Of a stretch of DNA of 7,992 nt, positions 1 through 7,096 are shown piece by piece. Source of the stretch: Flavobacteriaceae bacterium (lineage in GTDB: Bacteria > Bacteroidota > Bacteroidia > Flavobacteriales > Flavobacteriaceae). Numbering within the stretch: position 1 is the first letter of the stretch; the number at the start of each line of letters is the position of its first letter. The DNA lies in contig JALWYP010000089.1 of NCBI GenBank assembly GCA_026992695.1, forward strand, positions 1-7,992, read 5' to 3'. The translations under genes were made by a program, and so were the position numbers. The notes under the pieces are model-generated. The model was not told the DNA's origin and did not search any database. It saw nothing but the letters and a program-made list of their open reading frames with translations.

Positions 1-5
1 CAGTT

Positions 6-2846
6 ATGGAAGTAAATAATAATCTAAAAAAAGTAATAGTATTATTGGTATTACTTGCAACAACAAACACATTATTTTCGCAAGTAGGCATAGGCACCAC
101 CACCCCGGATGCTTCGTCTCAATTGGATATAACCGCCACTAATAAAGGTTTATTAATACCCCGCGTATCGTTAAGCGATGTAAACGATACGATGTTAGAC
201 GGCGTAAATACTGCAGCCACGGGTTTATTAATATACAACACCAATGCCGGAGTAACGGGTGGCGACGGTGTGGGATATTATAGTTTTAACGGCACGGTAT
301 GGGAAAAATTAATAACCACAAACACAGCAATAAGTGACCACGATTGGTATGAAGAAGGCAGTACCAGTCCACCTAATAATATAACTGATAATATATATAC
401 CCAAGGCAATGTAGCTATAGGAAAAACCACGGCAGGTCACAGCTTAGATATAGAAACTACCGGAGAGCGAGGCGTAAATATTTTAATTAATGGAGCAACA
501 GCAGGAGTTAAAATAGGTAGTTATCAAACTATTACCAATACTGGTGTTGGAAGCCATATAGGTTCTTATAATTTGTTATCCGGAACAGGGACAGGAGCAC
601 AATATGGTTCTTATCAAAATATAACCAATACTGGTAACGCTACACATTATGGTATTATTAATGGGTTATCGGGTGATGGCACCGGTATTCATTACGGTAC
701 TTTTAACATATTATCCGGTACCGGTACAGGCAGACAATATGGCTCCTATCAGAGAATAAATAATACCGGAGGAAACTATCACTATGGTAGTTATAATGAG
801 TTATCCGGTACGGGAACCAGCGAACAATTCGGTAGTTATCAATATATAAGCAATACCGGAAATGGCACACATTATGGTAGTTTTAATGCATTATCCGGCT
901 TTGGTTCAGGTGTACAATATGGATCTGTACAAAGCATAAATAATTCCGGAAACAACTTTCATTACGGTTCTTATAATGTATTATCCGGCTCTGGTGCCGG
1001 AAATCAATATGGCAGCTATCAACGAATAGAAAATACCGGCAATGCACTTCATTATGGTAGTTATAATAGGTTATTTGGTAGTGGTAGTGGCACCCATTAC
1101 GGTTCTTATAATACATTATCAGGTAATGGTTCCGGTATACAATATGGATCTGTACAAGGTATTAGCAATACCGGCAACAGTACGCATTATGGTTCTTATA
1201 ACGGATTATCAGGAAGTGGTAGTGGCACCCATTACGGTTCTTATAATTCATTATCAGGTATTGGTTCAGGTATACAATACGGCTCCTATCAGAGAATAAA
1301 TAATACCGGAAATGCTCAACATTATGGTTCTTATAATAATTTAGATGGCAATGGCACAGGCGTCCAATTTGGCACTTATCAAAGGATTAATAATACTGGA
1401 GATGGAAATCACAATGGTAACTATAATTTATTAGTTGGCTCAGGCACGGGACAACATTATGGAAGTCGAAACGAATTAGGTGGCACGGGTTCTGGTCTCC
1501 AAACAGGTAGTTATCAAAGAATATCAAATACAGGTAATGCCAATCATTATGGTACTTATAACACATTAGTTGGCAACGGCACAGGAGTTCATTATGGTTC
1601 TTATAATCTATTAAGTAACACGGGTACAGGCGAACAATATGGTTCTTTTCAATCCATAACCAATTCCGGAAATTCTCCTCATTATGGTTCTTATAATTTA
1701 TTAAGTAACACAGGTACAGGCGAACAATATGGCAGCTATCAATTAATAGACAATAGCGGAAACGCTACTCATTATGGTAGTTATAATGACTTATCCGGTG
1801 CAGGCGCCGGAAACCAAGTAGGTAGTTATCAAAGCATTGGTAACACCGGAAACGGCACGCATTACGGTTCTTATAACTATTTATCTGGCAATGGTACAGG
1901 AGTTCAATATGGCAGTATTCAAAACATAATCAATAATGGAAATAACTTTCATTACGGTTCCTATAGTGTATTATCCGGCGCAGGAAATGGTACCCATTAC
2001 GGTTCTTATAATAATTTATCAGGAAGTGGTACCGGCACTCAATACGGTACTTATAACGAAATAACCAATACCGGATCAGGCACCCATTATGCCGGATATT
2101 TTACTGCCCCTGGGGATACTAATGATTTTGCTGCTGTATTTGACGAGGGTAATATAGTTGCTAATGAAGCCGGAGGAAATTACGATTTTAGAATAGAGGG
2201 CGACACCAACCCCAACCTGTTTTTTTTAGATGCATCTGTAGATGTGGTACGGTTTGGTAGAAACAATGGAAACCTAACAGGAGACGGCTCTGTTGTTAAT
2301 GGAGTAACCATTAACTATATAGCCGATTTTGAGCTAAGTGCAGGAGGTGGTGCCGTAGGGTTAGGTTCTGTAGAATATGTAGCTGATTTAGGAGGTAATG
2401 TGTTAGGTTTTCGCGCTAGTTTGCTTCCAACAACAGACGCAATTAGAAATTTAGGAAGCCCCACTTTACGCTGGAATAATGTGTATGCATTTAACGGCAC
2501 CATACAAACCAGCGATGTAAGAGATAAAAAAAATATACAGCCTATACCCTATGGTTTACAAGAGGTTTTACAACTCAACCCCATAAAATTTAATTGGAAA
2601 AAAAGCATAGACCCAAAAGCAAAATTAGGTTTTACAGCGCAACAACTTCAAAAAATACTACCCGAGGTAGTAAAAGAATACGAGTACGAAATCCCGGAAG
2701 ACGGCTCGTCACCCATAAAAAAACCGGCAGAACGATTGGGTGTATATTACAGCGATATCATACCGGTGTTGGTAAAAGCCATACAAGAACAACAAGAACA
2801 AATAGAAAAATTAAAAGAAGAAATTAACACATTAAAGAATAAGTAA
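6..2846 (+). CDS. Secreted repeat protein with C-terminal S74 self-cleaving chaperone domain (tail-fibre-like)
   Basis: Predicted secreted or surface fibre of 946 residues; its biological role is unknown. Residues 1-25 form a Sec signal peptide (KK, then a hydrophobic stretch ending LFS before Gln26). The mature start VGIGTTTP and the NKGLLIPRV motif near 47-55 are typical of secreted Bacteroidota proteins. Residues 171-695 are 35 tandem 15-residue repeats without gaps, rich in Gly, Ser, Tyr and Asn, probably a beta-solenoid. Residues 696-830 look globular. The end matches the S74/intramolecular chaperone family: SDVRDKKNI at 836-844 contains the Ser836/Lys841 dyad (Ser plus five, as in endosialidase-type and MyRF domains), followed by LGFTAQQLQKILPEVV and a coiled coil at about 920-946. 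Known family members trimerise and then cut just before the Ser, so cleavage after Thr835 is expected. No T9SS C-terminal signal is seen. ATG at 6 gives a good signal peptide, but only 5 bases precede it, so an upstream start and the RBS cannot be judged. Confidence 0.9.
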   Translation: MEVNNNLKKVIVLLVLLATTNTLFSQVGIGTTTPDASSQLDITATNKGLLIPRVSLSDVNDTMLDGVNTAATGLLIYNTNAGVTGGDGVGYYSFNGTVWEKLITTNTAISDHDWYEEGSTSPPNNITDNIYTQGNVAIGKTTAGHSLDIETTGERGVNILINGATAGVKIGSYQTITNTGVGSHIGSYNLLSGTGTGAQYGSYQNITNTGNATHYGIINGLSGDGTGIHYGTFNILSGTGTGRQYGSYQRINNTGGNYHYGSYNELSGTGTSEQFGSYQYISNTGNGTHYGSFNALSGFGSGVQYGSVQSINNSGNNFHYGSYNVLSGSGAGNQYGSYQRIENTGNALHYGSYNRLFGSGSGTHYGSYNTLSGNGSGIQYGSVQGISNTGNSTHYGSYNGLSGSGSGTHYGSYNSLSGIGSGIQYGSYQRINNTGNAQHYGSYNNLDGNGTGVQFGTYQRINNTGDGNHNGNYNLLVGSGTGQHYGSRNELGGTGSGLQTGSYQRISNTGNANHYGTYNTLVGNGTGVHYGSYNLLSNTGTGEQYGSFQSITNSGNSPHYGSYNLLSNTGTGEQYGSYQLIDNSGNATHYGSYNDLSGAGAGNQVGSYQSIGNTGNGTHYGSYNYLSGNGTGVQYGSIQNIINNGNNFHYGSYSVLSGAGNGTHYGSYNNLSGSGTGTQYGTYNEITNTGSGTHYAGYFTAPGDTNDFAAVFDEGNIVANEAGGNYDFRIEGDTNPNLFFLDASVDVVRFGRNNGNLTGDGSVVNGVTINYIADFELSAGGGAVGLGSVEYVADLGGNVLGFRASLLPTTDAIRNLGSPTLRWNNVYAFNGTIQTSDVRDKKNIQPIPYGLQEVLQLNPIKFNWKKSIDPKAKLGFTAQQLQKILPEVVKEYEYEIPEDGSSPIKKPAERLGVYYSDIIPVLVKAIQEQQEQIEKLKEEINTLKNK
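1080..1247 (+). repeat. Identical 33-base blocks at a 135-base offset (units 13/14 and 16/17)
   Basis: The 33 bases at 1080-1112 recur without change at 1215-1247, exactly three units later, spanning the junction of two consecutive Leu-type units in each case. The surrounding units are similar but diverged. A separate 30-base identity links 741-770 (unit 6) with 1281-1310 (unit 18), twelve units apart. These blocks suggest growth or gene conversion within the array in whole-unit steps. Confidence 0.85.
1596..1730 (+). repeat. Recent 90-base-offset duplication inside the array (units 25 and 27)
   Basis: Units 25 (1596-1640) and 27 (1686-1730) encode the same 15 residues and differ at only two of 45 bases (C/T in a Leu codon, G/A in a Thr codon), both silent. 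They are also the only two Leu-type units with Asn instead of Gly at position 8. This points to copying of a two-unit block, with unit 26 or 28 diverging afterwards. Confidence 0.85.
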
Positions 2847-2873
2847 ATTTATCTTTTATACTTCTTTATAACC

Positions 2874-2881
2874 TATCTTTG
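2874..2881 (+). promoter_or_regulatory. Bacteroidota -7 promoter box upstream of rpiB
   Basis: TATCTTTG fits the TAnnTTTG consensus of the Bacteroidota housekeeping sigma factor exactly. It lies in the 58-base gap after the repeat protein and ends 23 bases before the rpiB ATG, a sensible leader length. No clear TTG is present about 19-20 bases upstream, only a T-rich stretch, so the -33 element is weak. It would drive rpiB and the acetyltransferase. Confidence 0.5.
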
Positions 2882-2904
2882 TTCTTATAAAATTAAACAG
2901 AAAA

Positions 2905-3336
2905 ATGAAAATAGCCATAGGAAACGATCACGCCGGTACCCAATACAAATTTGCTATTGTAAACTATTTAGAGTCGCAAGGACACACTGTAACCAATTTT
3001 GGAACAGATACCGAAGAAAGTATGGATTATCCCGATACCATTCATCCTGTAGCCAATGCAGTAGAGAATAAGGAAGCAGATTTGGGTATTATTCTCTGCG
3101 GAAGCGGAAACGGAGCAGCAATGACGGCAAACAAACACCAAGGAGTACGGGCAGCGCTTTGTTGGAACAAAGAAATGGCAACCCTATCAAAACAGCACAA
3201 CGACGCTAATATAATAAGTATTCCGGCACGGTTTACCAGCCAATGGCAAGCTGTTGAAATGGTAAAAACGTTTTTAAAAACTCCTTTTGAAGGCGGAAGA
3301 CACCAAAACAGAGTAAACAAAATACCTTGTAAATAA
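2905..3336 (+). CDS. rpiB: Ribose-5-phosphate isomerase B (RpiB/LacA/LacB family)
   Basis: Cytoplasmic enzyme interconverting ribose 5-phosphate and ribulose 5-phosphate in the non-oxidative pentose phosphate pathway. The 143-residue length fits the family. Aligned by eye with E. coli RpiB, the working residues are present: Asp8-His9 in GNDHAG, the catalytic-base cysteine Cys65 in LCGSGNG, His98 in SKQHND for ring opening, and the phosphate-binding arginines Arg132 and Arg136 in GGRHQNRV. Ser67 stands where E. coli has Thr68, a conservative change. The ATG at 2905 begins the strand-forming MKIAIGNDHAG directly, so the start is secure; an A-rich stretch rather than a Shine-Dalgarno motif precedes it. 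The acetyltransferase gene starts 2 bases after its stop, so the two are probably co-transcribed. LacA/LacB (galactose 6-phosphate isomerase) is the alternative, but no lac-type genes are nearby. Confidence 0.93.
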   Translation: MKIAIGNDHAGTQYKFAIVNYLESQGHTVTNFGTDTEESMDYPDTIHPVANAVENKEADLGIILCGSGNGAAMTANKHQGVRAALCWNKEMATLSKQHNDANIISIPARFTSQWQAVEMVKTFLKTPFEGGRHQNRVNKIPCK

Positions 3337-3338
3337 CC

Positions 3339-3791
3339 GTGTTAACCCTTCAAGTTAAAACCTTTCAAGAACTTACAAAAGAGGAGTTGTATAGCCTGCT
3401 ACAACTGCGCTCACAAGTATTTGTTGTAGAACAAGATTGTGTGTATTTAGACCCGGACGGAAAAGACCAAAAAGCACTTCATGTGCTGGGTTTTAAAAAA
3501 AAGACGTTGGTGGCTTATACCCGCTGTTTTAAACCCGGCGATTATTTTAAAGAAGCTTCCATAGGAAGAGTGGTAGTAGATAGAAACCAACGCAAACACC
3601 GTTATGGGTACCAAATAATGGAAGCATCCATTGCAGCAATACACACTCGCTTTAACACAAAAAAAATTAAAATTTCTGCACAGACCTACCTGCAAAAATT
3701 TTATACTAACTTAGGTTTTAAACAAACCGGAACCCCTTATTTAGAAGACGGAATACCCCATATTGGGATGGTTTTAGAGGGGTTACGATAA
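3339..3791 (+). CDS. elaA: ElaA-type GNAT N-acetyltransferase (GTG start)
   Basis: Predicted cytoplasmic acetyl-CoA-dependent N-acetyltransferase of 150 residues; the substrate of this subfamily is not firmly known. Similarity to E. coli ElaA is clear along the whole length: LLQLRSQVFVVEQ (20-32) with the DPDGKD turn, IGRVVV (75-80), the acetyl-CoA pyrophosphate-binding segment QRKHRYGYQIM (84-94), AQTYLQKFYTNLGF (114-127) and EDGIPHIGM (136-144). The start is GTG at 3339. An in-frame TAA at 3330 rules out an upstream start, and no in-frame ATG occurs before about residue 94. With the GTG, the first 18 residues align with ElaA without a gap. It follows rpiB by 2 bases, suggesting translational coupling, and converges with the hydroxylase gene with 10 bases between stop codons. 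Confidence 0.9.
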   Translation: MLTLQVKTFQELTKEELYSLLQLRSQVFVVEQDCVYLDPDGKDQKALHVLGFKKKTLVAYTRCFKPGDYFKEASIGRVVVDRNQRKHRYGYQIMEASIAAIHTRFNTKKIKISAQTYLQKFYTNLGFKQTGTPYLEDGIPHIGMVLEGLR

Positions 3792-3801
3792 TAAATAACA
3801 A

Positions 3802-4623
3802 TCAATCCAACGATTTTATTTGCTTTGTTTTAAACGGTGCTTTTAACTGAAACAAAAAATCCTCGTCATCTGTATGGTCTGCACTATCTAAGCCGTATTG
3901 AATATCCTCAGGGTTTTCATACACAAACGTTCCAAAAATACGATCCCAAACAGATAATACGTTTCCGTAGTTGCTATCGGTCCAAGGAAGTTGGTAGTGA
4001 TGATGAAACTTATGCATATTTGGCGAAACAATTGCATAGCTTAGCATTTTATCAAACCATAAGGGCAGTTTTATATCGGCATGATTAAAATAAGTAAAAG
4101 GCACGGTTAGCATCCGGTAAAACAGATAAAACGAAATAGGCATACCCATAAGTATTACCGTAAGCAACGCAAAGGTTTCGCGTATCATAAAATCCAAAGG
4201 GTGGTGGCGCGTACCGGTGGTTACATCTACGTGCTTATCGGTATGGTGTGTGATGTGCAACCGCCACATCCATCTAACTTTATGTAATAAAAAATGTACA
4301 AAATATTGCGAGATAAAGTCCAATACCAAGATTGAAAGAATAAGTTTTGCCCAAGTAGGAATTTCTGTTAAATAAAGCAAACCGAATTGGTGTTGTGCGG
4401 TAAATTGGTAAACCGAAATTAATAGCAACCCAAAGATACTGTTAACAATTAGAACCAAAACCAATAATAAAAAATTGGTTGTGGCGTGTTTCCACTTTTT
4501 ATAGGGTTTTTTATAAAACGAAAACAGGTTTTCAAGAATCCAAAAAAAAGTGATTAATCCACCTATCCACAATGCTTTGTAAAGAATGGGAAGGGTTTCA
4601 AAAAAGGACAAGAATTCTTGCAT
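3802..4623 (-). CDS. Membrane fatty acid hydroxylase / sterol desaturase family protein
   Basis: Integral membrane di-iron oxygenase-type protein of 273 residues that would hydroxylate or desaturate a lipid; the actual substrate cannot be read from sequence. Hydrophobic segments lie at about 15-35, 48-72, 91-113 and 150-172. The metal-binding histidine clusters of the family are complete: His110-x3-His114, His123-x2-His126-His127, His140-His141, His181 and His204-x2-His207-His208. The family motif around Asp102, Tyr107 and the first two histidines is also present. The C-terminal tail after residue 236 is acidic and then basic, and looks cytoplasmic. The ATG lies 6 bases after the peptidase stop, so it reads as the last gene of the rnpA-side operon. 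In Bacteroidota, relatives act on sphingolipids, aminolipids or carotenoids; choosing among these would be guesswork. Confidence 0.87.
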   Translation of the reverse strand: MQEFLSFFETLPILYKALWIGGLITFFWILENLFSFYKKPYKKWKHATTNFLLLVLVLIVNSIFGLLLISVYQFTAQHQFGLLYLTEIPTWAKLILSILVLDFISQYFVHFLLHKVRWMWRLHITHHTDKHVDVTTGTRHHPLDFMIRETFALLTVILMGMPISFYLFYRMLTVPFTYFNHADIKLPLWFDKMLSYAIVSPNMHKFHHHYQLPWTDSNYGNVLSVWDRIFGTFVYENPEDIQYGLDSADHTDDEDFLFQLKAPFKTKQIKSLD

Positions 4624-4629
4624 TATAAA

Positions 4630-6255
4630 TTATTTTAAAATTTTCTCATATTTTTTTTGGTCGTTTAACACTTCTACTGCCTTTACTATTTCGGGGCTGT
4701 GTGACAAATGGTAGTTGTACATACCTTCTCTGTAAAAATAACGTTTTACTATTTCGTCGGTTAACAAGGTAACAATTTCCGGTTTTTTGTTACGTATCAT
4801 TTTATATTTAGCGTTATCTATGGTTTGCATTAACTCATTATATGGCGCTTTAATGTCTTTATCCAATTGGTCTGCTTCGGCTTTATTAAAAGCCTCTTCC
4901 AGTTTTTTCTCGGTTTCGGTGTTATAGCTGAAGTTTTTTTCTTTTAAAAACCGTTGAAAATCTTGAAAATCATTTTCAGAAAAAGTAAATGTTTGATAAT
5001 CTGAAAGTTGATGCGTATAAAAATAATTTGTCGCATAATCAAAAATTGCATAATCCTTTAACAATGCCGTGGTAATTGGGCTAAATTTAGCCGTTTCCAG
5101 CTCGATATCCGGCATAATTCCGCCTCCGTCATACACGGTTCGTCCACCTTTGGTTTTAAACTTATTAAAGTTTTTTGGGGTTACACGCACCGGATTTCCG
5201 TTTTCGTCTCTATGCCAATAATCTAATGCCTGAATACATCTTCCGCTGGGTGTGTAATACCGAGAAATAGTAATTTTCATTTGGGTTCCGTAAGCTACTT
5301 TTTTAGGACGCTGTACCAGTCCTTTTCCAAAACTACGCGCGCCGATTATCACTGCTCTATCCAAGTCTTGTAATGCCCCTGAAACAATTTCGCTTGCAGA
5401 AGCACTTCTTCCGTTAACTAATACGGCTAATGGTATTTCAGTGTCAACAGGCTCTTTATTGGTTTTATATACTTTGTTGTATTTTTTAATAGCCGACTTT
5501 GTGGTTACAATTACTTCGCCTTTAGGCACAAAAAGATTTACCACATTAATTGCTTCGTTTAATAAACCTCCCGGATTACCTCGAAGGTCTAAAATAATTT
5601 TTGTTGCTCCTTCAGCTTTTAGACTTTCTAAAGCATTTTTAGTTTCAACCGTTGTTTTTTTATTAAATTTTGAAAGAACGATGTATCCTATGTTGTTATT
5701 AATTAATTTATAAAAAGGAACAGCATGTACATCAATAGCCCCACGAGTAATGGTTGTGGTTTGTTCTTTTCCTTGTCGTAAAAAAGTAACTTCTATATCG
5801 CTTCCGGCAGCACCTTTTAACAGTTCGCCGGCATCGTTTTCAAAATCTGAAATAGCCACATCGTCTATTTTAATTATTTGGTCGCCTGCTTTTAATCCGG
5901 CTTTATCTGCCGGAAAATCTTTAAAGGGTTCAATTATAATGAGTTTGTCTTTTTTACTACGCACGGTTGCACCAATTCCCGTATAAACCCCCGATCTGGA
6001 AATACGCGCATCTTCTACTTGTTGTTCGTTCCAAAAAACCGTGTAAGGGTCTAAGCCCGCCAACATGTTTTTTATTGCTTTATCCATTAATTCAGCAGGA
6101 TTGGTTTCATCTACATAATTCATGTTCAGCTCTTTAAAAACCGTGGTAAAGATTTCGATTTGTTTGGCAATTTCAAAAAAATCGCCTTTAAAAGAAGCGG
6201 TTGTTACTAAAACCAGTAAGGCAAAAACCGGAATTAAAATTCGTTTTTTAATCAT
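4630..6255 (-). CDS. ctpA: Carboxy-terminal processing protease, S41 family with PDZ domain
   Basis: Periplasmic serine protease of the Tsp/Prc/CtpA type, which trims or degrades envelope proteins from their C termini. It has 541 residues. Residues 1-21 form a signal peptide or N-terminal anchor (MIKKR, then a hydrophobic stretch). A helical region follows, then a PDZ domain at about 88-172 (SGVYTGIGATV, and DKAGLKAGDQIIKIDD at 117-132). The S41 core spans about 185-345, with the ILDLRGNPGG motif at 221-230. The catalytic dyad is Ser286 in GRSASASEI and Lys311 in SFGKGLVQ, 25 residues apart as in Prc and CtpB, with Gln315 completing the triad. YYTPSGRCIQ and GGGIMPDIEL are further family signatures. 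The helical C-terminal extension of about 150 residues is usual for Bacteroidota homologues. Its ATG lies one base after the DUF4349 stop, which indicates operon membership; the lipoprotein may be a partner, but that is inference. Confidence 0.93.
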   Translation of the reverse strand: MIKKRILIPVFALLVLVTTASFKGDFFEIAKQIEIFTTVFKELNMNYVDETNPAELMDKAIKNMLAGLDPYTVFWNEQQVEDARISRSGVYTGIGATVRSKKDKLIIIEPFKDFPADKAGLKAGDQIIKIDDVAISDFENDAGELLKGAAGSDIEVTFLRQGKEQTTTITRGAIDVHAVPFYKLINNNIGYIVLSKFNKKTTVETKNALESLKAEGATKIILDLRGNPGGLLNEAINVVNLFVPKGEVIVTTKSAIKKYNKVYKTNKEPVDTEIPLAVLVNGRSASASEIVSGALQDLDRAVIIGARSFGKGLVQRPKKVAYGTQMKITISRYYTPSGRCIQALDYWHRDENGNPVRVTPKNFNKFKTKGGRTVYDGGGIMPDIELETAKFSPITTALLKDYAIFDYATNYFYTHQLSDYQTFTFSENDFQDFQRFLKEKNFSYNTETEKKLEEAFNKAEADQLDKDIKAPYNELMQTIDNAKYKMIRNKKPEIVTLLTDEIVKRYFYREGMYNYHLSHSPEIVKAVEVLNDQKKYEKILK

Positions 6256-6256
6256 G

Positions 6257-7096
6257 TTATTTTTTCTTTTTTTTCAGAATTCTGCGAACGATAAAGATAA
6301 TAATTCCTATCAAAAGGAAAAATGGCCATAGGTATAGGAGTCCTAAGAAGAAAACCGAAACACCGTTCCAGCCTCCTTTCATCGAGTTTTTCATTTTTTG
6401 CCAATACGAAGTAGAAGCGCTTTTTACGTCGGTAATTTTATAAAATTCGATGTTAACGGTACTAAACGAAACCCTGTTTTGTAAATAGTTTAATCGTCCT
6501 TGTTTGGCTTCAATTTCTTCTCTAATGGTTGCTAACTCTCTTTCAATTTCAAGAATTTCGGAAACATTTTTCGCCTTTTTTAACAACTCGAGGTATCGAT
6601 TTTCCAACGTTCGTTTTGCTTTTAGTCGTGCCGAAAGATCAACAAATTCTTCGGTTACATCTTGTCGCGAAATGGTTTTTTCGTCAAAATAGGTTACGTT
6701 TTTAGACAGCCCGTCTAAAAAAGGTTGAAAGTTTTTTGTAGGAATTCGAATCACCAAATTTTGTGTAAGTGAGTTATACCCTTTTCCCGAGTAATCATTT
6801 TGAACAAGACCGTTAAGTTTTTGTGTAAGCGAAAGGATGACTTGTCTGGTTTTAGCCATATCTTTAGTTTCAAACCGAAGCGTTGCGTTTTTTATAATTT
6901 TTTGCTCGGCTTCAACAAGATTGTTTTCGTTTGCTGTATCGTCGTATTCAACAACCTCATTTTCTGAATCTTCATAAGAGGGCGACATTAATCCTGCAGA
7001 CCCGGATTTATCTTTTTTATAATCAAACGGATTTTTGTTTTCGCTATTGCAAGAAAAAAAGAGTACTAAAATTAATAAAAGGCTAATCTGTTTCAT
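6257..7096 (-). CDS. DUF4349 domain lipoprotein with C-terminal membrane helix
   Basis: Envelope lipoprotein of 279 residues and unknown function. The signal peptide ends in a lipobox, LFFSC, with Cys16 as the lipidation site. An acidic, disordered linker covers about 17-60. The DUF4349 body runs from about 62 to 268: KIIKNATLRFETKDM, the RIPTKNFQPFLDGL segment, TEEFVDLSARLKAKRTLENRYLELL as the start of a long coiled coil to about 205, and NRVSFSTVNIEF. A strong transmembrane helix at about 244-269 is followed by a basic end (RRILKKKKK). Residues after Cys16 (NSENK) lack a strongly acidic surface-export signal, and the helix argues for inner-membrane retention facing the periplasm. Its start overlaps the end of rnpA by 14 bases, and its stop is one base from the protease ATG, so translation is probably coupled across all three. 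Confidence 0.88.
   Translation of the reverse strand: MKQISLLLILVLFFSCNSENKNPFDYKKDKSGSAGLMSPSYEDSENEVVEYDDTANENNLVEAEQKIIKNATLRFETKDMAKTRQVILSLTQKLNGLVQNDYSGKGYNSLTQNLVIRIPTKNFQPFLDGLSKNVTYFDEKTISRQDVTEEFVDLSARLKAKRTLENRYLELLKKAKNVSEILEIERELATIREEIEAKQGRLNYLQNRVSFSTVNIEFYKITDVKSASTSYWQKMKNSMKGGWNGVSVFFLGLLYLWPFFLLIGIIIFIVRRILKKKKK

Larger units (their letters stand above)
516..2090 (+). repeat. 35 x 45-base in-frame tandem repeat array (15-residue units)
   Basis: The array is exactly 1575 bases, 35 units of 45 bases with no indel, covering residues 171-695. Counted from Gly, every unit has Gly at positions 1 and 10. There are two families: 20 Leu-type units (GSYNxLSGxGxGxQY-like) and 15 Ile-type units (GSYQxIxNTGNxxHY-like). 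Leu or Ile at position 6 separates them without exception. Ile-type units always have Asn8-x-Gly10 and never follow one another, whereas Leu-type units can be doubled. Units 25 and 27 (Leu6 but SNTG) and unit 35 (GTYN followed by EITNTG) are hybrids. A repetitive solenoid with one or two units per turn is inferred, not seen. Confidence 0.97.

Noticed and set aside
883..1299. Alternative-frame open stretches inside the repeat array on both strands (883-1116 minus, 1042-1299 plus)
   Set aside because: Because the unit length is a multiple of three, any frame that lacks a stop in one unit tends to stay open in the next. These are shadows of the repeat protein with no recognisable product.
516..2090. 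Regular 45-base periodicity that could be mistaken for a CRISPR array or minisatellite
   Set aside because: The periodicity is in frame and diverges mostly at silent or variable amino-acid positions. There is no constant repeat alternating with unique spacers, and no cas gene nearby. It is a protein repeat.
516..2090. Ice-binding protein, because some insect antifreeze beta-helices also have 15-residue coils
   Set aside because: There is no consistent Thr-x-Thr ladder; the recurring residues are Gly, Ser, Tyr, Asn, His and Gln. Coil length alone is not evidence of this function.
6..2846. Prophage or tail-spike gene interpretation of the S74 protein
   Set aside because: It has a Sec signal peptide and a Bacteroidota secreted-protein N terminus, and is followed by housekeeping genes. 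No phage structural, lysis or integration genes are visible in this window, though the region upstream cannot be seen.
2750..2846. T9SS C-terminal sorting domain on the repeat protein
   Set aside because: The C terminus is a Gln/Glu/Lys-rich coiled coil ending NTLKNK, unlike type A or B sorting domains.
3780..3805. Bidirectional terminator between the convergent acetyltransferase and hydroxylase genes
   Set aside because: The 10-base gap and flanking bases do not form a convincing GC-rich hairpin with a T tract.
3837..4088. Plus-strand open frame opposite the hydroxylase gene
   Set aside because: The opposite strand carries a complete family-matching protein with all its histidine motifs; this frame has no recognisable features.
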